64,000 nt of DNA from contig NZ_VFEU01000008.1 of NCBI RefSeq assembly GCF_007858255.1, positions 62,001 through 126,000 on the forward strand, given 5' to 3'. The notes under the pieces were generated by a model, which searched no databases, was not told the origin of the DNA, and saw only the letters and a list, made by a program, of their open reading frames with translations. The translations under genes and the position numbers were made by a program. This DNA is from Pseudomonas rhodesiae (GTDB taxonomy: Bacteria > Pseudomonadota > Gammaproteobacteria > Pseudomonadales > Pseudomonadaceae). Positions 8,554-19,543 of the stretch are shown one piece after another (positions within the stretch are counted from its first letter, which is position 1; each line of letters begins with the position of its first letter).

Positions 8554-10062
8554 ATGGCGCATAACGAAGCAGTCGATGTAGTACTGGTAGGGGCCGGCAT
8601 CATGAGTGCCACCCTGGCCGTACTACTCAAAGAGCTCGACCCCGGCCTCAAGCTGGAAGTCGTTGAGCTGATGGACTCGGGTGCCGCGGAAAGTTCCAAC
8701 CCATGGAACAACGCCGGTACCGGTCACGCCGGCCTGTGTGAGCTGAATTACACACCTCAGGCCGCCGATGGCTCCATCGACATCAAGAAAGCCGTGCACA
8801 TCAACACCCAGTTTGAGGTGTCGAAGCAGTTCTGGGCGTACTTGACCAAAAAGGGCACCTTTGGCTCGTCCAGATCCTTCATCAGCCCTGTACCGCACCT
8901 GAGCTTCGTGCAAGGCGACAAAGGCGTGGAGTTCCTCAAGAAGCGCTTTGAGACCCTGAGCCAGCACCACGCGTTTTCGGACATGCACTACACCGAAGAC
9001 CGCAGCGAAATGGCCGAATGGATGCCGCTGATGATGCCGGGCCGCCCGCTCGACGAAAAAATCGCCGCCACACGCGTCATGAACGGCACCGACGTCAACT
9101 TTGGCGCCCTGACCAATCAACTGCTCAACCACCTGACCAGCTCGGCCGACGCCCAGGTCAAGTATTGCAAGCGCGTCACCGGCCTCAAGCGCAACGGCGC
9201 TGGCTGGACCGTGAGCATCAAGGACGTCAACAGCGGCAACAGCCGTGAAGTGGATGCCAAGTTCGTGTTCCTTGGTGCCGGCGGCGCGGCCCTGCCGCTG
9301 TTGCAAGCCTCGGGCATCGAAGAAAGCAAAGGTTTCGGCGGTTTCCCGGTCAGTGGCCAGTGGCTGCGCTGCGATAACCCTGAAGTGGTCAAGCATCACC
9401 AGGCCAAGGTCTACAGCCAGGCCGCCGTGGGTTCGCCGCCAATGTCGGTGCCGCACCTGGATACCCGCGTGGTGGATGGCAAGAAATCTCTGCTGTTCGG
9501 GCCTTATGCCGGCTTCACCACCAAGTTCCTCAAGCACGGTTCGTTCCTCGACCTGCCGCTGTCGGTTCGCGCCGGCAACATCGGCCCGATGCTTGCCGTG
9601 GCTCGCGACAACATGGACCTGACCAAGTACCTGGTCAGCGAAGTGATGCAGTCCATGGAACAGCGCCTGGAATCCCTGCGCCGCTTCTACCCGGAAGCGA
9701 AAGCCGAGGACTGGCGCCTGGAAGTGGCCGGTCAGCGGGTGCAGATCATCAAGAAAGACCCGAAGAAAGGCGGCGTGCTGCAATTCGGTACCGAGCTGGT
9801 CGCAGCCAAGGACGGGTCGCTGGCGGCCCTGCTGGGCGCCTCGCCAGGCGCTTCGGTGACCGTCTCGATCATGTTGGAACTGATCGAGCGCTGCTTCCCG
9901 GACAAGGCCAGTGGGGAGTGGGCGGCCAAGCTGCATGAAATCTTCCCGGCGCGGGAAAAAGTGCTGGAGACCGATGCCGAGCTGTATCGCAAGATCAACG
10001 CCCAGAACAACATCAGCCTGCAATTGGTTGAGCAGAACAACGAGGCCGAGAGCTTCGCCTAA
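8554..10062 (+). CDS. mqo: Malate:quinone oxidoreductase
   Basis: The 502-residue flavoprotein opens with an FAD-binding Rossmann motif, [16 protein letters not shown] (about residues 7-22), and the Mqo motif [14 protein letters not shown] near residue 48. It oxidises malate to oxaloacetate and passes electrons to the quinone pool as a peripheral inner-membrane enzyme, replacing or supplementing NAD-dependent malate dehydrogenase in the TCA cycle. The length matches the family. GGAG precedes the ATG. It is a single-gene unit: a long non-coding leader lies upstream and a strong terminator lies just downstream. Pseudomonads often have two mqo copies; only one is in this window. Confidence 0.97.
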   Translation: MAHNEAVDVVLVGAGIMSATLAVLLKELDPGLKLEVVELMDSGAAESSNPWNNAGTGHAGLCELNYTPQAADGSIDIKKAVHINTQFEVSKQFWAYLTKKGTFGSSRSFISPVPHLSFVQGDKGVEFLKKRFETLSQHHAFSDMHYTEDRSEMAEWMPLMMPGRPLDEKIAATRVMNGTDVNFGALTNQLLNHLTSSADAQVKYCKRVTGLKRNGAGWTVSIKDVNSGNSREVDAKFVFLGAGGAALPLLQASGIEESKGFGGFPVSGQWLRCDNPEVVKHHQAKVYSQAAVGSPPMSVPHLDTRVVDGKKSLLFGPYAGFTTKFLKHGSFLDLPLSVRAGNIGPMLAVARDNMDLTKYLVSEVMQSMEQRLESLRRFYPEAKAEDWRLEVAGQRVQIIKKDPKKGGVLQFGTELVAAKDGSLAALLGASPGASVTVSIMLELIERCFPDKASGEWAAKLHEIFPAREKVLETDAELYRKINAQNNISLQLVEQNNEAESFA

Positions 10063-10076
10063 GGCCTTGCTGCAAT

Positions 10077-10118
10077 AAAAAACGCCCCGCTCTCACGAGG
10101 AGAACGGGGCGTTTTTTT
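10077..10118 (+). terminator. Intrinsic terminator of mqo (bidirectional)
   Basis: An A-run is followed by the stem ACGCCCCG...CGGGGCGT and seven T's. It lies between mqo and the convergent PA4642-type gene. Confidence 0.92.
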
Positions 10119-10129
10119 GCCTGGAATAA

Positions 10130-10417
10130 TCAGCCGCGAGCGTTGTCGATCAGCTCGATGTATTCGGCGGCGTTACGCTGGTCTTTGATCAGGTCGACGA
10201 AGGTCTGGCCGTGCTCATCCTTGCCATCCAGGTCCAAGCCGGCGGCCTTGAAAAAGCCCAGGAAGCGCTCGAAGTCGTCGATGCGCAGGCCACGGTAAGC
10301 CTTGATCAGTTTGTGCAGGGACGGTGAAGTCGCGTCGACTGGCTCGAAGTCCAGGAACAACTTGATCTGATCGTCGCCGATCTCGTCGCCAATCACCTGT
10401 TTCTTATCTTTACGCAT
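10130..10417 (-). CDS. PA4642 family protein
   Basis: The 95-residue protein MRKDKKQVIGDEIGDDQIKL is acidic and soluble, with no signal peptide. It matches, from memory, the small PA4642-type family that sits next to mqoB in P. aeruginosa. A segment near the C-terminus (DEHGQTFVDLIKDQRNAAEYIELID) resembles one ankyrin-like repeat unit, which is only suggestive. The start at 10417 has GGAG upstream; the in-frame extension to 10579 lacks support. The role is unknown. Confidence 0.8.
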   Translation of the reverse strand: MRKDKKQVIGDEIGDDQIKLFLDFEPVDATSPSLHKLIKAYRGLRIDDFERFLGFFKAAGLDLDGKDEHGQTFVDLIKDQRNAAEYIELIDNARG

Positions 10418-10493
10418 TACCGACTCCAGCCTGCAGACATTTACACGGGGCTTGAAGTCTACCTGCGGGGCACGGGCTTGTGTAGGCGCCGGC

Positions 10494-10979
10494 CTATCTG
10501 GACTTGACCGTGCCGGTATGCAAATCCGCCCAGATATGACCGTTGGCATAACTGAGGAACTGCACATACAAAGTGTCATTGCGCAGCAGATCGACGATTA
10601 CACGGTATTGAGCCACCGGGTACGACAAGGTCAGCGTGCGGGTTTTCTCGTCGAATACCGGCTTTTTCAGGCTTTTGCTTTCGGCATCGAAGTTGAGCAT
10701 CACTTGGGCGATGGTCGCGCCTTTGTTCAGGGGCTTGCCCTTGAGGCGGATCATCAGCGGTGACGTAACCGGGATCGGCTGTTGATTGGACTGACGCTGA
10801 TTGCCCACCACCACCGCGTACTCGGTGACCTGCAGCAATTGCTGCTGATCAGGAGCTTCGGCACGCAGGGCAAGGTCATCCGGCGGCAGGAATTGGCCGT
10901 GCATCGGCGCGGGCGCTGCGGCCAAGGGCAAACTGAAGGACAACGCCAGCATGGCGCAACTGCGTATCAACCGGCTCAT
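10494..10979 (-). CDS. Exported hypothetical protein
   Basis: The 161-residue product starts MSRLIRSCAMLALSFSLPLAAAPAP, a cleavable signal peptide with a likely cut after LAAA. The mature part contains an extended beta-rich stretch (YAVVVGNQRQSN, TLTLSYPVAQYRVIVDLL). I do not recognise the family. The start at 10979 is fixed by the signal peptide and a GGAG four bases before it; an open frame upstream belongs to no gene. It lies 35 bases downstream of the cupin gene on the same strand and could be the last gene of an hpt-wbuC-like unit. Confidence 0.75.
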   Translation of the reverse strand: MSRLIRSCAMLALSFSLPLAAAPAPMHGQFLPPDDLALRAEAPDQQQLLQVTEYAVVVGNQRQSNQQPIPVTSPLMIRLKGKPLNKGATIAQVMLNFDAESKSLKKPVFDEKTRTLTLSYPVAQYRVIVDLLRNDTLYVQFLSYANGHIWADLHTGTVKSR

Positions 10980-11014
10980 GAGCCACTCCACGGCAAGGGG
11001 CCCAGCACTGTAGC

Positions 11015-11482
11015 TCAATCGAACTGCGCAAGCATCCAACGTTGATACGCCGCCACGCCGGCGTCGCCTTCGCGCGGTGCCCACTCGGCCAGTTCGCCCT
11101 CGCCAACCGGCCGATAAGGCCCTGCCTTGCATTCGAACATCACCGTATCGGGCTGCAGCACCACCAGGCCATGGAACACGCCCGGCGGCAGATCGACGCC
11201 GGCGCACTCGCCGCCAGCCTGCATCACGCGCTTGGCGATTACCTCGCCGCGGTCATTAAACACCAGCAGGCCCAGACGGCCCTTGAGCACGAGCAAGGTT
11301 TCGGCCTTGTCCGCACTGAGGTGGCGATGAGGGGGCACGTAGGTGCTCGGTTGCAGGCCCACTGCCATGCGATGACACGGCTCGTCCATCTCATGGAAAT
11401 TGTGATGATGCCGCCCACGGGTGCTGGCGTTCGCTTTCTCGGCCAGCTCGGTAAACAGTGTCTGATCCAGAAAGCGCGCCAC
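11015..11482 (-). CDS. WbuC family cupin-fold metalloprotein
   Basis: This is a 155-residue cupin. The region STYVPPHRHLSADKAETLLVLKGRLGLLVF supplies the first cupin motif with its histidines, and LPPGVFHGLVVL the second. WbuC-like proteins are usually tied to surface polysaccharide clusters, but in Pseudomonas this copy sits by hpt; the reaction is not known. An NFHEMDEPCHRMAVGL segment precedes the cupin barrel. It starts three bases after the hpt stop, so translation is likely coupled to hpt. Confidence 0.85.
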   Translation of the reverse strand: MARFLDQTLFTELAEKANASTRGRHHHNFHEMDEPCHRMAVGLQPSTYVPPHRHLSADKAETLLVLKGRLGLLVFNDRGEVIAKRVMQAGGECAGVDLPPGVFHGLVVLQPDTVMFECKAGPYRPVGEGELAEWAPREGDAGVAAYQRWMLAQFD

Positions 11483-11485
11483 GTA

Positions 11486-12043
11486 TCACATCCCTTTGAC
11501 GGCATAGATGCCATTGGCGTTGCGCCAGTAACCCTTGTAATCCATGCCGTAACCGAAGATGTAACGGTCGATGCACGGCAGACCGACGAAATCGGCTTTC
11601 AGCTCAGGGCGGGCCTTGCGGTCGTGGTCTTTGTCGATCAGCACGGCAGTGTGCACTTTGCGTGCGCCGGCGTGTTTGCAGAAGTCGATGATTGCGCCCA
11701 GGGTGTGACCTTCATCGAGGATGTCGTCGATGATCAGCACGTCACGGTCAATAAACGAGACTTCCGGCTTGGCCTTCCAGAACAGGTCGCCGCCGCTGGT
11801 TTCATTGCGATAGCGGGTGGCGTGCAGGTAAGACGCTTCCAGCGGGAATTGCAGGTGAGTCAATAATTTGCCGGCGAAGATCAGACCACCGTTCATCACA
11901 CAGAACACCACCGGGTTGGTATCGGCCATTTCGCGAGTGATGTGGGCGCCGACCTTGGCGATCGCTTCTTCGACTTGCGCTTCGGTGTACAGGCAGTCAG
12001 CCTCGCGCATGATTTGACGGATATGCTCGAGATCAGCGGACAT
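11486..12043 (-). CDS. hpt: Hypoxanthine-guanine phosphoribosyltransferase
   Basis: The 185-residue enzyme attaches ribose-5-phosphate from PRPP to hypoxanthine or guanine for purine salvage in the cytoplasm. The PRPP-binding loop reads DVLIIDDILDEGHT (residues 101-114), and the flexible loop RYRNETSGG near residue 80 is typical of HPRTs. The ATG at 12043 (MSADLEHI) is chosen over one at 12070. It is divergent from upp, with about 160 bases between, so both salvage genes may share control. P. aeruginosa has the same hpt/upp/uraA grouping (from memory). Confidence 0.92.
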   Translation of the reverse strand: MSADLEHIRQIMREADCLYTEAQVEEAIAKVGAHITREMADTNPVVFCVMNGGLIFAGKLLTHLQFPLEASYLHATRYRNETSGGDLFWKAKPEVSFIDRDVLIIDDILDEGHTLGAIIDFCKHAGARKVHTAVLIDKDHDRKARPELKADFVGLPCIDRYIFGYGMDYKGYWRNANGIYAVKGM

Positions 12044-12206
12044 GGCGCTCTCCAAGGGGTGCTGTGGCAAGAAAAGCGGGCGAAGGTACGCTTCTCATGC
12101 GCTCCGGGCAAGCCTTTATGGACTAACGTGCTACATGTCTATAGGACAACACCCTCGGATAGATTAATCTAGGCCGGTTTTTTTGCCCGCCGCCGGAGCC
12201 TTTCCC

Positions 12207-12845
12207 ATGCCCACTCGCGAGATCCGCCACCCGCTGATCCGACACAAACTCGGCCTTATGCGCCGCGCCGACATCAGCACGAAGAACTTCCGTGAGCTTG
12301 CTCAGGAAGTCGGAGCGCTGCTCACTTACGAAGCCACCAAGGATTTACCCCTGGAGAATTATGAGATTCCCGGTTGGGCCGGTCCTGTCCAGGTCGAGAA
12401 AATCGCCGGTAAGAAAATCACCGTGGTGCCGATCCTGCGCGCCGGCATTGGCATGCTCGAAGGCGTACTCAGCCTGATCCCGGGCGCCAAGGTCAGCGCC
12501 GTGGGCGTGGCCCGTAATGAAGAGACACTGCAAGCCCACACTTACCTGGAAAAACTCGTTCCGGAAATCGACGAGCGCCTGGCAATGATTATCGACCCGA
12601 TGCTCGCCACCGGCAGCTCCATGGTCGCCACCATCGACCTGCTGAAGAAGGCCGGTTGCAAGGACATCCGCGCCATGGTGCTGGTAGCCGCGCCGGAGGG
12701 CATCGCCGCCGTCGAGAGCGCCCACCCGGACGTGCAGATCTACACCGCCTCCATCGATGAACGCTTGAACGAACACGGCTACATCATCCCAGGCCTGGGC
12801 GATGCCGGTGACAAGATCTTCGGCACCAAGCAGAAGGACGCGTGA
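12207..12845 (+). CDS. upp: Uracil phosphoribosyltransferase
   Basis: The 212-residue protein [19 protein letters not shown] converts uracil and PRPP to UMP. The PRPP motif is [13 protein letters not shown] (around residue 126), and the uracil-binding end [16 protein letters not shown] is intact. The length matches UPRTases. It overlaps or abuts the permease gene uraA downstream, so uptake and salvage are made from one transcript. The ATG at 12207 is preferred to an upstream in-frame start at 12183. Confidence 0.95.
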   Translation: MPTREIRHPLIRHKLGLMRRADISTKNFRELAQEVGALLTYEATKDLPLENYEIPGWAGPVQVEKIAGKKITVVPILRAGIGMLEGVLSLIPGAKVSAVGVARNEETLQAHTYLEKLVPEIDERLAMIIDPMLATGSSMVATIDLLKKAGCKDIRAMVLVAAPEGIAAVESAHPDVQIYTASIDERLNEHGYIIPGLGDAGDKIFGTKQKDA

Positions 12846-12847
12846 GC

Positions 12848-14122
12848 ATGCAGGATGAATTCAACGACCCGCTTTGGCGCCAGATCCTGTCTGGCGCACA
12901 AATGCTCTTCGTGGCATTTGGCGCGCTGGTGTTGATGCCGCTGATCACAGGTCTTGATCCAAACGTTGCGCTGTTCACCGCAGGTCTAGGCACCTTGCTG
13001 TTCCAAGTGGTGACCGGGCGTCAGGTGCCGGTATTCCTGGCTTCGAGCTTCGCCTTCATCACCCCGATCATCCTCGCCAAGGGCCAGTTCGGCCTCGCGG
13101 CGACCATGGGCGGCGTGATGGCGGCCGGTTTCGTTTATACGTTCCTGGGCCTGGCGGTGAAGATCAAGGGCACCGGTTTTATCGACCGCTTGCTGCCGCC
13201 GGTGGTGATAGGCCCGGTGATCATTTCCATCGGCCTGGCCATGGCGCCGATTGCCGCGAACATGGCCATGGGCAAGTCCGGCGACGGTGCCGAGCTGATT
13301 CATTACCAGACGGCGATGATGATCTCGATGCCGGCGCTGCTGACCACGCTGATCGTGGCGGTATTCGGCAAAGGCATTTTCCGCCTGGTGCCGATTATCT
13401 CCGGCGTGCTGGTGGGCTTTGCCATGTCGTTCTACTTTGGAGTGGTCGACACGGCCAGGATCGCGGCCGCTCCGTGGTTCGCCCTGCCCCACTTCACCGC
13501 GCCGGAATTCAACTGGCAGGCGATCCTGTTTATCGTCCCGGTGGCCCTGGCCCCGGCGATCGAACACATCGGTGGTGTGATTGCGGTGGGCAGCGTGACC
13601 GGGCGCGACTATCTGAAAAAACCTGGCCTGCATCGCACCTTGCTGGGTGACGGCATCGCTACCACGGCCGCCGGCCTGTTTGGCGGCCCGCCGAACACCA
13701 CTTACGCCGAAGTGACCGGTGCGGTGATGCTGACCAAGAACTACAACCCGAAAATCATGACCTGGGCGGCTATCTTTGCCATCAGCCTGGCGTTTATCGG
13801 CAAATTCGGCGCGCTGCTGCAAAGCATTCCAGTGCCGGTGATGGGCGGAATTCTATGCCTGTTGTTCGGTTCGATTGCTGCTGTGGGGATGAACACGTTG
13901 ATTCGCCATAAGATCGACCTGGGCGAAGCGCGCAATCTGGTGATTGTGTCGGTGACCTTGGTGTTCGGCATTGGCGGCGTGCTGGTGGGAACCGGCACCG
14001 GCCCGGATGATTTCGGTCTCAAGGGCATCGCCCTGTGCGCCGTGGTAGCGATCGGGTTGAACCTGCTGCTGCCGGGCAATGATAGCTGGAAGAACAAGAA
14101 GCCAGATGAGCCATTGATCTGA
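12848..14122 (+). CDS. uraA: Uracil permease (NCS2 family)
   Basis: The 424-residue protein has about 14 hydrophobic segments and the NCS2 signature region APAIEHIGGVIAVG, followed by LLGDGIATTAAGLFGGPPNTTYAE. It imports uracil with protons across the inner membrane and feeds Upp. The ATG at 12848 has AAGGA eight bases upstream. The GTG at 12842 overlaps the upp stop and is too close to that site, so the ATG is preferred. Downstream is a REP palindrome, then the convergent hisC. Confidence 0.93.
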   Translation: MQDEFNDPLWRQILSGAQMLFVAFGALVLMPLITGLDPNVALFTAGLGTLLFQVVTGRQVPVFLASSFAFITPIILAKGQFGLAATMGGVMAAGFVYTFLGLAVKIKGTGFIDRLLPPVVIGPVIISIGLAMAPIAANMAMGKSGDGAELIHYQTAMMISMPALLTTLIVAVFGKGIFRLVPIISGVLVGFAMSFYFGVVDTARIAAAPWFALPHFTAPEFNWQAILFIVPVALAPAIEHIGGVIAVGSVTGRDYLKKPGLHRTLLGDGIATTAAGLFGGPPNTTYAEVTGAVMLTKNYNPKIMTWAAIFAISLAFIGKFGALLQSIPVPVMGGILCLLFGSIAAVGMNTLIRHKIDLGEARNLVIVSVTLVFGIGGVLVGTGTGPDDFGLKGIALCAVVAIGLNLLLPGNDSWKNKKPDEPLI

Positions 14123-14140
14123 CTGCCAAAGCACCAACCA

Positions 14141-14169
14141 ATGTGGGAGGGGATTGCCCCCTCCCACAT
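14141..14169. repeat. REP palindrome between uraA and hisC
   Basis: ATGTGGGAGGGG and CCCCTCCCACAT form a perfect 12-base stem around a short loop. It belongs to the same family as the palindromes at 50217 and 53201. It lies between two convergent genes and may also terminate both transcripts. Confidence 0.75.
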
Positions 14170-14185
14170 TTGATTTCACTGAGTT

Positions 14186-15238
14186 TTAGAGGTCACCCAA
14201 GCCATCGATCAACGCCTGATTCTGCTCCGGCGTACCAATGCTGATCCGCAGGAACTGGGCAATCCGCTCCTGCTTGAAGTGCCGCACGATCACGCCTTGC
14301 TCGCGCAACTTCGCCGCCAGACCAGCCGCGTCGTGCCGTGGGTGGCGGGCAAAGATAAAGTTGGCCGCCGACGGCAACACCTCAAAACCCTTATCTTCCA
14401 ACTGCGCGACCAACTGGTTGCGGCTGTCGATCACCTGTCGGCAGGTCTTCTCGAAGTATTCACGGTCCTCGAATGCGGCCGCCGCGCCGACAATCGCCAG
14501 GCGATCCAGGGGGTAGGAGTTGAAGCTGTTCTTGACCCGCTCCAGCGCCTCGATCAAGTCCGGGTGGCCCACCGCCAGGCCCACGCGCAAACCGGCCAGT
14601 GAGCGCGATTTGGACAGGGTCTGGGTCACCAGCAGGTTCGGGTAGCGGTCCACCAGGCTGATGGCGGTTTCGCCGCCGAAGTCGATATAGGCTTCATCGA
14701 CCACCACCACCGAATCCGGGCTGGCCTTGAGTATCTGTTCCACGGCGTCCAGCGCCAGGACGCAGCCGGTTGGCGCGTTAGGGTTGGGAAAAATGATCCC
14801 GCCGTTAGGCTTGGCGTAGTCTTCCACGCGGATCTGGAACTGCTCGTCCAATGGCACCGGCGCCGACTGGATGCCGTAGAGGCCGCAGTAGACCGGGTAG
14901 AAGCTGTAGCTGATATCCGGAAACAGCAGCGGCAGCTCGTGCTGGAACAGGCCGTGGAAAATGTGCGCCAGCACCTCGTCGGAACCGTTGCCGAGGAATA
15001 CTTTGCTGGCGTCGATCCCGTAATACGTGGCCACCGCCTGCTTGAGCAGGTCGCTGTTGGGGTCCGGATACAGGCGCAAGTTGTCGTTCAACTCGGCTTG
15101 CATCGCAGCCAATGCCTTGGGCGATGGACCGTAGGGATTCTCGTTGGTGTTGAGTTTGACCAGTTTGGTCATTTTCGGCTGCTCGCCGGGCACGTAAGGC
15201 ACGAGGTTCTTGACGAAAGGGCTCCAGAATTTGCTCAT
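14186..15238 (-). CDS. hisC: Histidinol-phosphate aminotransferase
   Basis: The 350-residue PLP enzyme transfers the amino group from glutamate to imidazole-acetol phosphate in histidine synthesis. [13 protein letters not shown] near the N-terminus is the HisC/class II aminotransferase start, and the PLP-lysine region reads [18 protein letters not shown]. The cofactor-binding stretches [10 protein letters not shown] and FPNPNAPTG are intact. It starts three bases after hisD on the same strand, so the two are translated together. Confidence 0.95.
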   Translation of the reverse strand: MSKFWSPFVKNLVPYVPGEQPKMTKLVKLNTNENPYGPSPKALAAMQAELNDNLRLYPDPNSDLLKQAVATYYGIDASKVFLGNGSDEVLAHIFHGLFQHELPLLFPDISYSFYPVYCGLYGIQSAPVPLDEQFQIRVEDYAKPNGGIIFPNPNAPTGCVLALDAVEQILKASPDSVVVVDEAYIDFGGETAISLVDRYPNLLVTQTLSKSRSLAGLRVGLAVGHPDLIEALERVKNSFNSYPLDRLAIVGAAAAFEDREYFEKTCRQVIDSRNQLVAQLEDKGFEVLPSAANFIFARHPRHDAAGLAAKLREQGVIVRHFKQERIAQFLRISIGTPEQNQALIDGLGDL

Positions 15239-15241
15239 GTC

Positions 15242-16558
15242 TTACTCTCCCTTGGCGATGCGATATTCGGCGCTGCGCGCGTGGGCGCTCAGCGATTCAC
15301 CACGGGCCAGCACCGAAGCGGTCTTGCCCAGCTCGGACGCGCCCTGTGGCGAGCAGAAGATGATCGAAGAACGTTTCTGGAAGTCATACACCCCCAGCGG
15401 CGACGAGAAGCGCGCGGTGCCGGAGGTGGGCAGTACGTGGTTGGGGCCGGCGCAGTAGTCGCCCAGGGCTTCGCTGGTGTGGCGCCCCATGAAGATCGCA
15501 CCGGCGTGGCGAATCGACGGCAGCCAGGCCTGTGGGTCAGCCACGGACAGCTCCAAGTGCTCGGGCGCGATGCGGTTGGCCACTTCGATGGCTTGCTCCA
15601 TATCACGCACCAGGATCAACGCACCGCGGCCATTGATCGACTTCTCGATGATCTCGGCGCGCTCCATGGTCGGCAGCAGCTTATCGATGCTGGCCGCGAC
15701 CTTATCGAGGAACTCGGCATCCGGGCTGACCAGGATCGCCTGAGCGTCTTCGTCATGCTCGGCTTGGGAGAACAAATCCATGGCGATCCAGTCCGGATCG
15801 GTCTGGCCGTCGCACACCACCAGGATCTCCGACGGGCCGGCGATCATGTCGATACCGACCTGGCCAAAGACGTGGCGCTTGGCAGTAGCCACGTAGATAT
15901 TGCCGGGGCCGACCACCTTGTCGACCTTTGGCACGCTCTCGGTGCCATAGGCCAGGGCCGCCACGGCCTGGGCGCCACCGATGGTGAAGACGCGGTCGAC
16001 ACCGGCGATGCACGCGGCGGCCAGCACCAATTCGTTGATTTCACCGCGCGGGGTCGGCACCACCATGACCACTTCAGCCACGCCGGCAACTTTGGCCGGG
16101 ATCGCATTCATCAGGACCGACGACGGGTACGACGCTTTGCCGCCCGGCACGTACAGGCCTGCACGGTCCAGCGGCGTGACCTTCTGGCCCAGCACCGTGC
16201 CATTGGCTTCGGTGTAGCTCCAGGAATCCTGCTTCTGTTTTTCGTGGTAACTGCGCACCCTTGCCGCCGCCACTTCCAAGGCTTCGCGCTGGGGGGCGGT
16301 GATGCGGGTCAGGGCTAGCTCCAGGCGTTCGCGAGGCAGGATCAGATCGGACATGGACTGGACGTCCAGACCGTCGAACTGTCGGGTGAAGTCCACCAAT
16401 GCCGCGTCGCCACGCTCGCGCACCGCCTTGATAATGTCGAGCACCCGCTGGTTGACCGAATCGTCGGACACGCTTTCCCAGCTCAGCAGATGATCCAGAT
16501 GATGGGCGAAATCCGGATCGGCAGCGTTGAGTCGGGCAATTGCAGTGGACGTGGTCAT
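15242..16558 (-). CDS. hisD: Histidinol dehydrogenase
   Basis: The 438-residue zinc enzyme performs the last two oxidations of histidine synthesis, from histidinol to histidine with NAD. Signature stretches include [18 protein letters not shown] and [12 protein letters not shown], with [13 protein letters not shown] carrying the catalytic histidine region and APEHLELSV the zinc-binding histidine. The length fits the family. A structured 126-base gap separates it from hisG upstream, and only three bases separate it from hisC downstream. Confidence 0.97.
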   Translation of the reverse strand: MTTSTAIARLNAADPDFAHHLDHLLSWESVSDDSVNQRVLDIIKAVRERGDAALVDFTRQFDGLDVQSMSDLILPRERLELALTRITAPQREALEVAAARVRSYHEKQKQDSWSYTEANGTVLGQKVTPLDRAGLYVPGGKASYPSSVLMNAIPAKVAGVAEVVMVVPTPRGEINELVLAAACIAGVDRVFTIGGAQAVAALAYGTESVPKVDKVVGPGNIYVATAKRHVFGQVGIDMIAGPSEILVVCDGQTDPDWIAMDLFSQAEHDEDAQAILVSPDAEFLDKVAASIDKLLPTMERAEIIEKSINGRGALILVRDMEQAIEVANRIAPEHLELSVADPQAWLPSIRHAGAIFMGRHTSEALGDYCAGPNHVLPTSGTARFSSPLGVYDFQKRSSIIFCSPQGASELGKTASVLARGESLSAHARSAEYRIAKGE

Positions 16559-16565
16559 AGCGAGG

Positions 16566-16648
16566 GCCTCATAGGATTGGCAAAAAACTCAGGCGCCCTA
16601 AACTACCGTTCGCTCCGCTTGGGCACCTGAGAATTCTGGCTATGAGGC
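16566..16648 (-). other. Nested inverted repeat in the hisG-hisD gap
   Basis: The outer arms GCCTCATA (16566-16573) and TATGAGGC (16641-16648) are perfectly complementary. Inside them CTCAGGCGCCC (about 16588-16598) pairs with GGGCACCTGAG (16621-16631) with one mismatch. The transcript of the his unit would fold here just before hisD. There is no T-run, so it is not a standard terminator; it may protect or process the RNA or adjust hisD expression. Confidence 0.55.
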
Positions 16649-16684
16649 GGATAGACGGGCGCAGCCTAAGGCCGCGCGGGTGGG

Positions 16685-17320
16685 TCAACCGCGGTGTCGA
16701 GACTCCACTGCCTTGCGCAGGGTGTCGATCAACGCCTGGATACGGGCGTGCTGCATCTTCATCGATGCCTTGTTGACGATCAGGCGGGAGCTGATGTCAG
16801 CGATAAATTCCTGTGGTTCGAGACCGTTGGCACGCAGGGTATTGCCGGTATCGACCACGTCGATGATCTTGTCGGCCAGGCCGATCAGCGGCGCCAGCTC
16901 CATCGAGCCGTAGAGCTTGATGATGTCGACCTGACGGCCCTGTTCAGCGTAGTAGCGCTTGGCGACGTTGACGAACTTGGTGGCCACGCGCAGCCGGCCC
17001 TTGGGTTCAACGTCACCGACGCGACCGGCGGTCATCAGCTTGCACAAGGCAATGCGCAGGTCCAGCGGCTCATACAGGCCCTGACCACCATATTCCATCA
17101 GCACGTCCTTGCCGGCGACGCCGAGGTCGGCCGCGCCATGCTCAACGTAGGTCGGCACGTCAGTAGCCCGCACGATCAACAGACGAACGTCGTCCTGGGT
17201 CGTGGGGATGATCAGCTTGCGGCTCTTGTCCGGATTCTCGGTCGGCACGATGCCCGCTTCAGCCAGAAGCGGCAAAGTGTCGTCAAGGATACGGCCCTTG
17301 GACAGTGCGATGGTCAACAT
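16685..17320 (-). CDS. hisG: ATP phosphoribosyltransferase, short form
   Basis: The 211-residue protein [19 protein letters not shown] catalyses the first step of histidine synthesis, from ATP and PRPP. The length is that of the short HisG_S form, which needs the HisZ regulatory subunit; hisZ is not in this window. The PRPP motif lies in [16 protein letters not shown]. The ATG at 17320 is preferred to an upstream TTG at 17332 because homologues begin [10 protein letters not shown]; the AAGGA box is rather far from it (about 13 bases). It heads the hisG-hisD-hisC unit. Confidence 0.95.
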   Translation of the reverse strand: MLTIALSKGRILDDTLPLLAEAGIVPTENPDKSRKLIIPTTQDDVRLLIVRATDVPTYVEHGAADLGVAGKDVLMEYGGQGLYEPLDLRIALCKLMTAGRVGDVEPKGRLRVATKFVNVAKRYYAEQGRQVDIIKLYGSMELAPLIGLADKIIDVVDTGNTLRANGLEPQEFIADISSRLIVNKASMKMQHARIQALIDTLRKAVESRHRG

Positions 17321-17440
17321 GGGAAACGTCAATCCTTCATCAGGCTATTGCTGTCCGGTCGCAAACGGCGCCAGACACAGATCGAGGCCATGACAGCCTC
17401 GATTTGAAACAAACTCAGCATATCGCAAGCTAACACCGTC

Positions 17441-17571
17441 TGTAGCGAGCGGGTATGCCCGGCGCTGGGTTGCGTAGCGCCCCCAAAGCGGGGACTGCTG
17501 CGCAGTCCAGCGCGGGGCAAGCCCGCTCACCACAGCAAGCCCACTCACCACAGCAAGCCCGCTCACTACAG
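17441..17571. repeat. REP-type palindrome with three 18-base tandem copies
   Basis: The segment starts TGTAGCGAGCGGG and ends with complementary GCCCGCTCA-type sequence, the second common REP class of P. fluorescens. At 17518-17571 a unit of 18 bases (CAAGCCCGCTCACCACAG) is present three times in a row, with one and one substitution in copies two and three. It lies between murA and hisG. Confidence 0.75.
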
Positions 17572-17594
17572 TGGCGGTGTTTTCAGTTCCAGGA

Positions 17595-19123
<1,529 letters not shown>

Positions 19124-19168
19124 GCTCAACCTCTATCGGCGCCCAGTGCGCGCGGGTCGCACATCATA

Positions 19169-19223
19169 CAAAAAAGCCCCGCGCCTGCGAACCCCGCATA
19201 GCAGGACTCTGACGGGGGGCTTG
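19169..19223 (-). terminator. Terminator-like hairpin between mlaB and ibaG
   Basis: On the minus strand AAGCCCC pairs with GGGGCTT, which is followed by a run of T's. An inner hairpin (CCTGC with GCAGG) fills the loop. It would stop or weaken transcripts coming from mlaF-B before ibaG-murA. Confidence 0.65.
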
Positions 19224-19237
19224 CTTGAAAATGTGTA

Positions 19238-19543
19238 TTAAGGATGCGCCAACAGCTCGGTCAGACCAGAAACTTCGGCAATTTCGCGCATGTCGTCGGG
19301 TAACGCCCGAATGCTGACCGACTTCTTGGCCGCCTCGGCATCGCGCATGAAGCACAGCAACAACGATAAGCCGACGCTGCTGGACTTGGTCACTGCCGAG
19401 CAATCCAGCACCAGCGCGGGCGCGGTACTGGTCTTGATCAGTGCCTGGCCCTGCTTGCGCAGGTCAGGCCCGGTGCGGTAATCCAGCACGCCGCTGAGAA
19501 ACAGCTCGCCAGCATCGCCAAGACGAACAGCCGACTCGATCAT
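19238..19543 (-). CDS. mlaB: STAS-domain protein of the Mla system
   Basis: The 101-residue STAS domain protein (DCSAVTKSSSVGLSLLLCF carries the usual conserved Ser/Thr region) is the cytoplasmic accessory subunit of the MlaFEDB phospholipid transporter, binding the MlaF ATPase and stabilising the complex. Its start overlaps the end of mlaC by four bases, which supports coupled translation. It is the last of five mla genes. Confidence 0.88.
   Translation of the reverse strand: MIESAVRLGDAGELFLSGVLDYRTGPDLRKQGQALIKTSTAPALVLDCSAVTKSSSVGLSLLLCFMRDAEAAKKSVSIRALPDDMREIAEVSGLTELLAHP

Noticed and set aside
12842..12847. GTG start for uraA overlapping the upp stop
   Set aside because: It is only about three bases from the ribosome site; the ATG at 12848 is better spaced.
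17345..17566. A frame coding for repeated VVSGLA peptides
   Set aside because: It is a translation of the 18-base tandem repeats and REP palindrome, without a ribosome site.
17518..17571. Possible CRISPR repeats
   Set aside because: The three units are directly adjacent, 18 bases long, with no spacers and no cas genes.
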